Origin: Bacteroidota bacterium
GTDB taxonomy: Bacteria; Bacteroidota; Bacteroidia; UKL13-3
Length of the DNA stretch: 64,000 nucleotides
Assembly: GCA_030680835.1 (NCBI GenBank)
Contig: JAUXUD010000086.1
Location: forward strand, 62,001 to 126,000
Direction of reading: 5' to 3'
Part shown: positions 28,113 to 36,929 of the stretch, piece by piece
How positions within the stretch are numbered: position 1 is the first letter of the stretch
Layout: every line of letters begins with the position of its first letter
Position numbers and translations under genes: made by a program
The notes under the pieces: generated by a model
Told to the model about the DNA's origin: nothing
Databases searched by the model: none
The model's input: only the letters and a program-made list of their open reading frames with translations

Positions 28113-30995
28113 ATGCAAGATAAAGATATTTTGATAAAAGGTGCACGGATGCACAACTTAAAAAATGTGGATGTACGGTTTTTACGCAATAAATTAACAG
28201 TTGTAACCGGAGTTTCGGGAAGTGGCAAAAGCAGTTTGGTATTCGATACTTTATATGCCGAAGGACAACGCAGGTATGTTGAAAGTTTATCGGCATATGC
28301 AAGGCAGTTTTTGGGTAAAATGAACAAGCCCGATGTAGATTATATTCATGGCATCTCTCCTTCTATTGCCATCGAGCAAAAAGTAAATACAAGAAATCCC
28401 AGAAGCACTGTTGCTACCAGTACCGAAATTTATGATTACCTCAAGCTGCTTTTTGCACGCATTGGAATCACATACTCGCCGGTTTCGGGAAAAGAAGTTA
28501 AAAGACATACCGTTGAAATTGTTTCTGATTTTATCTTAAGTCATCATGAAGACACCAAAATTTTCTTATTGGTTCAAACCGTTGGAATTAATTTAGCATT
28601 AAAAAAAGAACTCGAGCTGCATTTGCAAAATGGATTCTCCCGAATCTATACAAATGATGAGATTCTGGAGATAGAAGATTATCTGCCCACATTGATGGAA
28701 CCTGAATCGAAATCAAAATCAAAAAAGAAAGCTGAACCCAAAGCAAAAAAGGAAAATAGTGAAAAGGTTTATCTGTTGGTTGACCGTTTTAAAGTTCTGC
28801 ACAATGATGAAGATTTTGCAAACCGGGTAAACGACTCGGTTCAAACCTCATTTTATGAAGGCCATGGAGAAATCGTGCTTCAGATTAATGAGGAAGATAA
28901 AAAAACCATCCATGCTTTTAACAACCGTTTTGAACTGGATGGAATTGTATTTGAGGAACCCAGCGTTAACTTTTTTAGTTTTAACAATCCGTATGGCGCC
29001 TGTAAAACCTGTGAAGGGTTTGGCAATGTAATTGGTATTGATGAAGATTTGGTTGTTCCCGATAAAGGTTTAAGTATTTTTGAAGATGCCATTGTACCCT
29101 GGAAAGGTGAAAAAATGCAGGAATGGAAAACGCATTTTGTAGCATTAAGCCGTAAAAATGATTTCCCGATTCATAAACCTTATCATGAACTAAACACCAA
29201 ACAACTTGATTTTTTGTGGCAGGGAGATGCAAGCTGGGAAGGTTTAAATGGTTTTTTTAAAGAGCTTGAACGCAATACCTATAAAATTCAATACCGGGTA
29301 ATGCTGGCCAGATACCGGGGTAAAACGGTTTGCCCCGATTGTAAAGGCACACGGCTCAGAAAAGACAGCAGTTACGTAAAATTAACTCCGGCTGATTATA
29401 AGGCAAAATACAATCATACCGATTCAGATGAAAGAAAATCGCTTTCTGAAGTTTTATTGATGAGCATTGATCTTGCGTATTCGTATTTCAGGCAATTACA
29501 CCTAAAAGAATCGGATCAAAAAATTGCCAAAAGAATATTAACTGAAATTGTTACCCGTCTCGGCTTTTTGCAAAAAGTGGGTCTGGGTTATTTATCGCTG
29601 AACCGTTTGTCGAATACCTTAAGCGGAGGTGAAACGCAACGCATTAATCTGGCAACTTCATTGGGTTCAAGTTTGGTTGGTTCCTTGTATATTTTAGACG
29701 AACCGAGCATTGGTTTGCATAGCCGTGATACCGAAAAACTGATTGAAGTTTTAAAATCATTACGTGATATTGGCAATACGGTAATTGTGGTTGAACACGA
29801 CCAGGATATTATGGAACACGCCGATCAGATAGTGGATATGGGCCCTCTGGCCGGTATCCAGGGTGGTGAGATTGTGGCAACCGGAACTTTAACCGATTTG
29901 AAAAACAATACCGCAAGTTTAACAGGCAGGTATTTAAACTTTATAGAAAAAATTGACATTCCTGAAAGAAGAAGAAAATGGAGTCAGTATATTGAAGTAA
30001 AAGGTGCACGACAAAACAATTTAAAAGGTTTTGATGTGCAGTTTCCCTTAAATATTTTAACGGTTGTAACCGGTGTGAGCGGCAGTGGAAAAACCACATT
30101 GGTGAAAAGTATTTTATACCCTGCCCTGCAAAAACTGATTGGCAATTACAGTGGAGAAAAAACGGGTAGTTTTGATAAGCTTGACGGCAATTTAAAAGCA
30201 GTACAGCAAATTGAATTTGTAGACCAGAATCCCATTGGGAAATCATCGCGTTCAAACCCGGTAACTTATATAAAAGCATATGATGCCATCAGGGAACTGT
30301 ATGCCAATTTGCCTTTGTCGAAAACAAGGGGTTACAGGCCCCAGCACTTTAGTTTTAACGTTGATGGAGGCCGGTGTGAAACATGCCAGGGTGAAGGTGA
30401 AATAACCATTGAGATGCAGTTTATGGCCGATGTACATTTGCCCTGTGAAGAATGCGGAGGTACCCGGTTTAAAGAAGAAGTGCGTGAAGCTCAGTATAAA
30501 AATAAAAGCATCAGCGATGTATTGGAGATGAGTATTGATGAAGCCATCCTGTTTTTTGAAGATGAGAAATCGCTGGCCAATAAATTACGCCCCTTGCAGG
30601 AAGTGGGTTTGGGTTATATCAAACTGGGGCAATCTTCAAACACTTTAAGCGGCGGTGAAGCCCAGAGGGTAAAGCTTGCTTCCTTTTTGGGCAAGGGTAA
30701 AAACAGTGAACCGGTATTGTTTATTTTTGATGAACCTACCACCGGTTTGCATTTTAACGATATCAAAAAATTGTTAAAATCATTTTATGCATTATTGGAT
30801 CAGGGCCATACCATTCTGGTGATTGAACACAATATGGATATCATAAAATGTGCCGACTGGATTATTGATTTGGGAGCGGAAGCAGGTACAAACGGGGGCA
30901 ACCTTGTATTTTGCGGATTGCCGGAAGATTTGGTAAATATAAAGGAAAGTTATACGGCAAAGTATTTGGCGGAAAAGTTTAAAGAAGGAAAATGA
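28113..30995 (+). CDS. uvrA: Excinuclease ABC subunit A
   Basis: A 960-residue UvrA: first Walker A GVSGSGKS (33-40), two ABC signatures (LSGGETQRINL and LSGGEAQRVKL), second Walker A GVSGSGKTT, and zinc finger 2 intact as C755-x2-C758-x19-C778-x2-C781. Zinc finger 1 is reduced: C297-K-T-C300 is there, but the N-terminal CxxC half that would precede FSFNNPYGAC is replaced by DGIVFEEPSVN. A Lys/Ser-rich insert (SKSKSKKKAEPKAKK) lies near residue 205. UvrA loads UvrB at DNA lesions in nucleotide excision repair. UvrB/C are not in the window. Confidence 0.95.
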   Translation: MQDKDILIKGARMHNLKNVDVRFLRNKLTVVTGVSGSGKSSLVFDTLYAEGQRRYVESLSAYARQFLGKMNKPDVDYIHGISPSIAIEQKVNTRNPRSTVATSTEIYDYLKLLFARIGITYSPVSGKEVKRHTVEIVSDFILSHHEDTKIFLLVQTVGINLALKKELELHLQNGFSRIYTNDEILEIEDYLPTLMEPESKSKSKKKAEPKAKKENSEKVYLLVDRFKVLHNDEDFANRVNDSVQTSFYEGHGEIVLQINEEDKKTIHAFNNRFELDGIVFEEPSVNFFSFNNPYGACKTCEGFGNVIGIDEDLVVPDKGLSIFEDAIVPWKGEKMQEWKTHFVALSRKNDFPIHKPYHELNTKQLDFLWQGDASWEGLNGFFKELERNTYKIQYRVMLARYRGKTVCPDCKGTRLRKDSSYVKLTPADYKAKYNHTDSDERKSLSEVLLMSIDLAYSYFRQLHLKESDQKIAKRILTEIVTRLGFLQKVGLGYLSLNRLSNTLSGGETQRINLATSLGSSLVGSLYILDEPSIGLHSRDTEKLIEVLKSLRDIGNTVIVVEHDQDIMEHADQIVDMGPLAGIQGGEIVATGTLTDLKNNTASLTGRYLNFIEKIDIPERRRKWSQYIEVKGARQNNLKGFDVQFPLNILTVVTGVSGSGKTTLVKSILYPALQKLIGNYSGEKTGSFDKLDGNLKAVQQIEFVDQNPIGKSSRSNPVTYIKAYDAIRELYANLPLSKTRGYRPQHFSFNVDGGRCETCQGEGEITIEMQFMADVHLPCEECGGTRFKEEVREAQYKNKSISDVLEMSIDEAILFFEDEKSLANKLRPLQEVGLGYIKLGQSSNTLSGGEAQRVKLASFLGKGKNSEPVLFIFDEPTTGLHFNDIKKLLKSFYALLDQGHTILVIEHNMDIIKCADWIIDLGAEAGTNGGNLVFCGLPEDLVNIKESYTAKYLAEKFKEGK

Positions 30996-31100
30996 GATGT
31001 ACGATTTACAATATACGATGTACAATGTACGATGTACGATGTACGATGTACGATGTACAATGTACGATGTACGATGTACGATATACAATGTACGATGTAT
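30996..31100 (+). repeat. Heptamer array E (GTACRAT), directly after the uvrA stop
   Basis: About fifteen 7-bp units, GTACGAT/GTACAAT with a few GATTTAC and ATATACG variants, starting immediately after the TGA of uvrA and in its sense. The gap between uvrA and pyc (334 bp) holds this array, a hairpin at 31117, a second short array at 31163-31206 and no gene. Confidence 0.9.
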
Positions 31101-31116
31101 GGGACATTGAAGGCAG

Positions 31117-31140
31117 GGGCAAATTGCATTTGCCCTTTTT
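31117..31140 (+). terminator. Hairpin with T-tract downstream of uvrA
   Basis: GGGCAAAT (31117-31124), loop TGC, ATTTGCCC (31128-31135), then TTTTT. It is a good intrinsic terminator for uvrA and has the same layout (CAGGG...TGCA centre) as the dispersed hairpins at 1905 and 52278, with other stem bases. Confidence 0.7.
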
Positions 31141-31162
31141 GAGGTTTTGATACATTTAACAT

Positions 31163-31206
31163 TTACGATGTACGATGTACGCCCCGATAGCTATCGGGGT
31201 ACGATG
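31163..31206 (+). repeat. Short heptamer array split by a palindrome
   Basis: TTACGATGTACGATGTACG is interrupted by the perfect palindrome CCCCGATAGCTATCGGGG (31182-31199) and then resumes TACGATG. TACG occurs on both sides of the palindrome, as it would after insertion of one repeat into another. The palindrome also occurs at 3348-3365. Confidence 0.85.
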
Positions 31207-31328
31207 TTTTGTATATTGACATAATGGTTGATCTATGATGTTATTTTATTATATCCACAGTGTGGGCGAAAGGGTGTTTTGGATTGTGGGAATAAAAAAC
31301 TATTTTTATTTCCAAATAAAATTACCCA

Positions 31329-34300
31329 ATGCCTATACAGAAATTAATGGTTGCCAACCGTGGCGAAATTGCGATTCGCGTTTTTAGGGCGGCAGTTGAA
31401 CTGAACATAAAAACAGTTGCTATTTATACTTATGAAGACCGTTATTCATTGCACCGTTATAAAGCCGATGAAAGCTATCAGATAGGAAAAGAAACCAACC
31501 CCCTGAAACCGTATCTGGATATTGAAGAAATTATTCATGTGGCCAAAAACAACGGAGTGGATGCCATACACCCGGGTTATGGATTTTTGAGTGAGAATGC
31601 AAATTTTGCACAACGCTGCAAAGAGGAAGGAATTGTTTTTGTGGGTCCATACCCGGAGGTGATGCGACAGTTGGGTGATAAAATGATGGCTAAAAAAGTG
31701 GCTATCGAAGCTGGGGTTCCGGTTATTGAAGACAGCCATATTGATTTGATTGATTATGCTTCCTGCTTAAGTGAGGCAAAACGCATCGGTTTCCCTGTAA
31801 TTATTAAAGCAGCTGCAGGAGGTGGAGGCCGGGGGATGCGTGTGGTAAAAGAAGAAGCTGTTTTGGAAAAGAGTTTTAATGAAGCGCGGAACGAAGCCAA
31901 GGTAGCTTTTGGCGATGACACCGTTTTCTTTGAAAAATACATTGATCAGCCCCGTCATATTGAAGTACAAATTATGGGTGATAACCATGGCAACCTGGTA
32001 CACCTGCATGAACGGGATTGTTCGGTTCAGCGCAGGTTTCAAAAAGTGGTTGAAATAGCTCCTGCACCTTCCATCAGTGAAAAAACAAGAGATGCATTGC
32101 ATGCTTATGCTCTTAAAATGAGCCATCATGTAAAGTATAATAATATAGGCACTTTTGAGTTTTTGATGGATAAGGATGAACATATTTATTTTATTGAAGT
32201 CAATCCGCGAATTCAGGTTGAACATACCGTAACAGAAGAAGTTACCGGTATTGATATTGTTAAAAATCAAATCCGCATTGCGGGTGGTTTTAGTTTAAAA
32301 TCGCCGGAAATAAATATTCAAAGTCAGTCGGATATTAAGGTAGAGGGTTATGCTGTACAGGTACGCATTACAACAGAAGACCCTGCAAATGGGTTCAAAC
32401 CCGACTACGGAACCATTATTGCATACCGCAATGCAGGCGGACCGGGAATCCGTTTGGATGAAGGCAGTGCATATCCCAATGTAAAAATATCGCCTTTTTT
32501 TGATTCGCTTTTGGTAAAAATAACGGCTAGCGGACGCAACCTTTTTGAAGCATCAGAACGGTTGTTAAGGGTATTAAAAGAGTTTCGCATAAGAGGTGTA
32601 AAAACCAATATCAGTTTTCTTGAAAATGTATTACAGCATCCCACCTTTTTAGCCGGACAAACAACCGTTAACTTTATTGATTCGCACCCCGAGCTGTTTA
32701 AATATTCAAAGCGTCTCGACCGGGGAACGAAGGCTTTAAAATACATTGCCGAAATTATTGTAAATGGAAATGAGGATGTAAATTTTGTAAATCCGAATGC
32801 AAAATTCAGGAATCCGGTGGTACCCGATTTTAACAGGTATGCCCCCTACCCGGCAGGTTCAAAAGATTTGCTGAACCAATTGGGAAGAGATGGTTTTACG
32901 AAATGGTTAAAGCATGAAAAAGCCATTCAGTATACCGATTGCACTTTACGCGATGCACACCAAAGTTTGCTGGCCACGCGTATGCGAACTATTGATATGC
33001 TAAAAGTTGCCGAATCGTATGCCAAAAATAATCCCCAGATATTTTCATTGGAAATGTGGGGTGGGGCTACCTTTGATGTGGCTCTGCGTTTTTTACATGA
33101 AGATCCCTGGCAGCGGCTTCAAATGCTGAGAGAAGCCATTCCCAATATTTTATTCCAAATGCTTATCAGGGGATCCAATGCGGTTGGCTACAAGGCGTAT
33201 CCCGATAATCTGGTAGAACGTTTTATTGAAGAATCGGGTAAAAACGGAATCGATATTTTCAGGATTTTTGATTCGTTAAACTGGATTGAAGGAATGCGGG
33301 TTAGCATTAAAGCCGTAAATGAACGCACACAGGGATTGGCAGAGGCATGCATTTGTTATACCGGAGATTTTCTGGATCCTCAAAAAAACAAGAAATTTAA
33401 TATGGGTTATTACCTGGATTTAGCCCGCAAACTGGAAGATGCAGGTGCGCATATTTTAGGCATCAAAGACATGGCCGGTTTGTTAAAACCTTTTCAGGCC
33501 GAAAAATTAATTCTTGAATTAAAAAAAGCGATTGATATTCCCATTCACCTGCATACCCATGATACCAGCAGCATTCAGCCTGCAACGTATTTAAAGGCCG
33601 TAGAAGCAGGAGTTGATATCATTGATGTGGCATTGGCGAGCATGAGCGGTTTAACTTCACAGCCTAATTTTAACTCCATAGTAGCCATGATGAAAGGCCA
33701 TGAACGCGATCAAAAAATGAACCTGCATTCCCTCAATGCATTTTCAAATTACTGGGAAGCGGTTCGCGAATATTACTATCCGTTTGAACACGAATTGAAA
33801 GCAGGAACCGCAGAAGTTTATGACCACGAAATTCCGGGCGGACAATATTCAAATTTGCGCCCGCAAGCCCGCAGTCTGGGTTTGGAAGATCAGTTTGAAA
33901 CCATCAAGCAAAACTATGTATTGGTAAATCAGTTATTTGGTGATATCGTAAAAGTTACTCCCAGTTCAAAAGTAATTGGTGATATGGCATTATTTATGAC
34001 TGCCAATGACTATACCGAAAAAGATATTTTTGAAAAAGGAGACAGCATCGCATTTCCGGAAAGCGTAATAGAAATGTTCCGTGGCGATTTGGGTCAGAAC
34101 CCGGGAGGCTTTCCGGAAAAATTATCAAAAATAATTTTGAAAGAAAAACTTTCTTATAAAGTGCGTCCCAATGAGCATTTGGCAGCAATTGATTTTGAGC
34201 AGGCATTCACAGATTTTCAGGAAAAGTATGGAAGTGAATATAATTTCCTGGATTGTTTATCCTGGTTATTCTATCCAAAAGTTTTTGAAGATTATGCCAC

Positions 34301-34763
34301 GCATAAGGAACTGTTCGGAGAACTGTACCACTTACCCACACCTGCTTTCTTTTATGGTTTAAAAAACAATGAAGAAATATTGATAGAACTTTCGGCGGGC
34401 AAAAATATTTTAATTCGCATGTTAAACGCAGTGGATGAAGGAGACGGAAAGAAAGCTGTGTTTTTTAGGCTCAACGGACAAACACGCAGCATTGAAGTAA
34501 AAGACAAGAAACACCAAAGCAGTAAAATAAGCAATAAAAAGGTAAGCAATGAAAACGAAATCGGTTCGCCACTGCAAGGGCGTTTATCAAAAGTATTGGT
34601 ACAGATTGGAGATACTGTTGAAAAAAATACAGGTTTATTTACCATAGAAGCCATGAAAATGGAAAGCACTGTAATCGCTCCCAGAGATGGAAAAGTTGTA
34701 AAAATATATCTGAATGAAGGGGCATTGATAGAACAGGATGATGTGGTGGTGGAGCTGGAATAA
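31329..34763 (+). CDS. pyc: Pyruvate carboxylase
   Basis: A 1144-residue single-chain enzyme, the usual size. Biotin carboxylase domain about 1-450 (GGGGRGMRVV, EVNPRIQVEHTVTEE); carboxyltransferase domain about 530-800 (CTLRDAHQSLLATRMRT, IKDMAGLLKP, HLHTHDTS); PYC/OADA allosteric region; biotinyl domain at the C-terminus with the biotin-accepting K1110 in EAMKMES. It makes oxaloacetate from pyruvate, bicarbonate and ATP to refill the TCA cycle. A short stretch of about 25 residues before the biotinyl domain is Lys/Ser-rich and is probably the swinging linker. Confidence 0.96.
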   Translation: MPIQKLMVANRGEIAIRVFRAAVELNIKTVAIYTYEDRYSLHRYKADESYQIGKETNPLKPYLDIEEIIHVAKNNGVDAIHPGYGFLSENANFAQRCKEEGIVFVGPYPEVMRQLGDKMMAKKVAIEAGVPVIEDSHIDLIDYASCLSEAKRIGFPVIIKAAAGGGGRGMRVVKEEAVLEKSFNEARNEAKVAFGDDTVFFEKYIDQPRHIEVQIMGDNHGNLVHLHERDCSVQRRFQKVVEIAPAPSISEKTRDALHAYALKMSHHVKYNNIGTFEFLMDKDEHIYFIEVNPRIQVEHTVTEEVTGIDIVKNQIRIAGGFSLKSPEINIQSQSDIKVEGYAVQVRITTEDPANGFKPDYGTIIAYRNAGGPGIRLDEGSAYPNVKISPFFDSLLVKITASGRNLFEASERLLRVLKEFRIRGVKTNISFLENVLQHPTFLAGQTTVNFIDSHPELFKYSKRLDRGTKALKYIAEIIVNGNEDVNFVNPNAKFRNPVVPDFNRYAPYPAGSKDLLNQLGRDGFTKWLKHEKAIQYTDCTLRDAHQSLLATRMRTIDMLKVAESYAKNNPQIFSLEMWGGATFDVALRFLHEDPWQRLQMLREAIPNILFQMLIRGSNAVGYKAYPDNLVERFIEESGKNGIDIFRIFDSLNWIEGMRVSIKAVNERTQGLAEACICYTGDFLDPQKNKKFNMGYYLDLARKLEDAGAHILGIKDMAGLLKPFQAEKLILELKKAIDIPIHLHTHDTSSIQPATYLKAVEAGVDIIDVALASMSGLTSQPNFNSIVAMMKGHERDQKMNLHSLNAFSNYWEAVREYYYPFEHELKAGTAEVYDHEIPGGQYSNLRPQARSLGLEDQFETIKQNYVLVNQLFGDIVKVTPSSKVIGDMALFMTANDYTEKDIFEKGDSIAFPESVIEMFRGDLGQNPGGFPEKLSKIILKEKLSYKVRPNEHLAAIDFEQAFTDFQEKYGSEYNFLDCLSWLFYPKVFEDYATHKELFGELYHLPTPAFFYGLKNNEEILIELSAGKNILIRMLNAVDEGDGKKAVFFRLNGQTRSIEVKDKKHQSSKISNKKVSNENEIGSPLQGRLSKVLVQIGDTVEKNTGLFTIEAMKMESTVIAPRDGKVVKIYLNEGALIEQDDVVVELE

Positions 34764-34789
34764 ATGTTTGAGTTATGAGTTATAAGTTA
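34764..34789 (+). repeat. Short heptamer array (AGTTATG/A) directly after the pyc stop
   Basis: Directly after TAA come ATGTTTG, AGTTATG, AGTTATA, AGTTATA, i.e. three to four 7-bp units of the GAGTTAT family in the pyc sense. Confidence 0.65.
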
Positions 34790-34832
34790 TAAAAAATTCG
34801 AATTAAGTATATTGTAATACCTATTAAATAAA

Positions 34833-35285
34833 ATGATACGCATCAAACCTTTTCTAAGCATCTTTTATTTGTCAACAATCATTTTTGGTTCAACAAAAAG
34901 TTTTTCCCAAAACACATCTGAACCAGAAATCCATATAATAACAAACATTATACATTTACAGGAAACTGCCTGGAACAATGACAACCTCGACAGCTTTATG
35001 TTGTTTTACTGGAATTCGCCGGAGCTTAGGTTTGTTTCAAAGAAGGGTATTAACAAGGGCTGGCAACAGGTGTACGACAGTTATAAAAAAGGCTATCCGG
35101 ATAAAACCAAAATGGGTATATTAACTTTTGATATAAAAAGTATCGAGTTAATTGACAAAAAAAATGCGGTAGTTATTGGAGGCTGGGAAGTAAAAAATGA
35201 TACCGGAACACATGCCGGATATTTTAGTTTATGGTTCAAGAAAATGAAAGGACATTGGGTGATTGTGGTGGATCATACTTCCTGA
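34833..35285 (+). CDS. Secreted DUF4440 / NTF2-like protein
   Basis: A 150-residue protein with a signal peptide (IFYLSTIIFGSTKSFSQ). The mature part has the DUF4440/SnoaL pattern: QETAWNNDNLDSFMLFYWNSPELRFVS, INKGWQQVYDSYKKGYPD and the final strands AGYFSLWFKKMKGHWVIVVDHTS. NTF2-like folds bind small ligands or act as enzymes; nothing here points to a particular one. It stands alone downstream of pyc. Confidence 0.8.
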   Translation: MIRIKPFLSIFYLSTIIFGSTKSFSQNTSEPEIHIITNIIHLQETAWNNDNLDSFMLFYWNSPELRFVSKKGINKGWQQVYDSYKKGYPDKTKMGILTFDIKSIELIDKKNAVVIGGWEVKNDTGTHAGYFSLWFKKMKGHWVIVVDHTS

Positions 35286-35361
35286 AAGATGAGTGTGTGA
35301 GGGTAGGAATATGGGAGGGTGGGAATTTAAATATCCTACCCTCTTACCCTCTTACCCTCCT
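35286..35361. repeat. GAGGGTAGGA-type repeats between convergent genes
   Basis: GAGGGTAGGA (35299-35308) pairs with TCCTACCCTC (35334-35343) as a 10-bp inverted repeat; TTACCCTC is then repeated twice more. So each of the two convergent genes (DUF4440 and SDR) is followed by G-rich GAGGGTA units in its own sense. Related units follow the MBL gene at 52300-52380. The hairpin may end both transcripts. Confidence 0.7.
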
Positions 35362-36174
35362 CTACCTAAACGGCGAGTCCTTTTCTTTGGCGATTGTTTT
35401 GTAAATAATCTTATCAACCCATTTGGGAAATATTTTATTTACTATGAATGTGATTTTGCTTAGCAGGGTTAATATTTCGGTTTCTTTTCTTTCTTCTACC
35501 ATATACAGTACCCTTTCGGCTACACGGGCTGCCGGCATTAATTTATTTTCATTCAGGGGGCTTTCAGATTGTGGTTTTCCAATTGCATTGAGGGCAGTAT
35601 TGCGAATATTGGAAGAAGTGTATCCGGGACTCATCACCCCTATATGTAAACCTGTTTTTTGGTTTTCTATTCGCAATGATTCCATAAAACCATTGAGTGC
35701 AAATTTTGAAGCAGAGTATCCTGTTCTGCCCGGTAGTCCTTTATATCCTGCAAATGAACTGATGGCAATCAAACTTCCTTGCTCTTTTAATAAAAAAGGC
35801 AACGCATACTTTGTGCAATACACAGCGCCCCAAAAGTTAACATCCATTAATTTTTTAATCACTTCGAGTTCGGTATCTATAAATAATGCCCGCATGCTAA
35901 TTCCCGCATTGCTTATAAAAACATGAATTTTACCAAAGCTAATAATGGTTTGATTGACTAATTTTTTACAGTCCTCTTCCAGACTCACATCACATTTAAC
36001 CATGATCACCACAGCTCCCAAACCTTCACATTTCTCCTTAACTTTTTGTAGCTTATCCAGGTTTCGGGATGCCAAAACCAAATTTACCTTTTGCCTGGCA
36101 AAAACGTAGGCACACGCCTCACCAATACCTGATGAAGCCCCTGTAATAACAACTGTTTTACCAATAAGGCTCAT
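35362..36174 (-). CDS. Short-chain dehydrogenase/reductase
   Basis: A 270-residue classical SDR. Cofactor loop TGASSGIG (11-18), NAG (89-91), catalytic S140 region and Y153-S-A-S-K157. R37 after the second strand (LASRN) suggests NADP(H). The C-terminal 40 residues (ETEILTLLSKITFIVNKIFPKWVDKIIYKTIAKE) are amphipathic and may touch the membrane, as in DhrS7-like SDRs. The substrate is unknown. It lies 15 bases downstream of the redoxin-like gene, so they are probably one operon. Confidence 0.9.
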   Translation of the reverse strand: MSLIGKTVVITGASSGIGEACAYVFARQKVNLVLASRNLDKLQKVKEKCEGLGAVVIMVKCDVSLEEDCKKLVNQTIISFGKIHVFISNAGISMRALFIDTELEVIKKLMDVNFWGAVYCTKYALPFLLKEQGSLIAISSFAGYKGLPGRTGYSASKFALNGFMESLRIENQKTGLHIGVMSPGYTSSNIRNTALNAIGKPQSESPLNENKLMPAARVAERVLYMVEERKETEILTLLSKITFIVNKIFPKWVDKIIYKTIAKEKDSPFR

Positions 36175-36189
36175 TAATTATAAATTTAA

Positions 36190-36729
36190 TTATTTCTTCC
36201 AGAGAATCGGGGTTCCTTCTGCTATGGTTTCGGGAAAGTCTATTTCCATCCCATCCAGCGTTTCTTCAATTGCATCTTCAAGATATACCGCCGTAACCAT
36301 GGATTCATTTTGCCAGCAATCATCAATGGCTCCTTTGTAAACCAACTCGCGTTTCCGGTTAAACAAAAACACTTCGGGGTTCACTTTTGCTCCAAATTTC
36401 TTAGCTATATCCTGGGTTTCATCCTGTAAAAACAAAAAGTGCAAATCTGCCAATCCTAAGCGTTGGGCAACAAATTGCATTTTTTCAAACGAATCTTCAG
36501 GTGCCTGTGAAGCATCATTTGAATTAATCCCAACGATGCCCATGCTGTCATCTTCATACTTTTCGAACAAATTAAGTAAGCGCTGCGCATACGACTTTGA
36601 TATAAGAGAACTGTTGCAGGTAAAAACAACAGCCAATGCATATTTATCTGCATAATCAAAATGTGTATAGTATTTTCCATCAAAGCCTTTTAACCTAAAC
36701 TCCGGTAATTTATCCCCTATTTTTAACAT
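36190..36729 (-). CDS. Thioredoxin-fold (redoxin) protein lacking the CxxC pair
   Basis: A 179-residue protein from the ATG at 36729 (MLKIGDKLPEFRLKGFDGK). The AhpC/TSA-like fold is clear: GDKLPEFRLKGFDG, ALAVVFTCNSS, GIVGINSND, and AKKFGAKVNPEVFLFNRKRELVYKGAIDD with the conserved cis-Pro region. In related Bacteroidota proteins the active site reads F-x-C-N-H-C-P; here it is FTCNSSLIS, so the second cysteine is gone. It may act as a one-cysteine peroxidase-like protein or have lost redox function. Confidence 0.8.
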   Translation of the reverse strand: MLKIGDKLPEFRLKGFDGKYYTHFDYADKYALAVVFTCNSSLISKSYAQRLLNLFEKYEDDSMGIVGINSNDASQAPEDSFEKMQFVAQRLGLADLHFLFLQDETQDIAKKFGAKVNPEVFLFNRKRELVYKGAIDDCWQNESMVTAVYLEDAIEETLDGMEIDFPETIAEGTPILWKK

Positions 36730-36929
36730 GATTTTGTTTATTTGGTTTGGCAAATTAGAGAAATGGCGCGAATTGAACAAAATATACCGTATTTAGATAG
36801 CTTATTAAAATTACTCCTTCAATTACAAGGGAATAACTGTCAAGTACGAAATATATAGCATGTTATTTAAAGCAGCTTTTAATAAACTTTCTTGTCAATT
36901 TTGAAAACTTAAGCGTAATTCGCCTGTTC

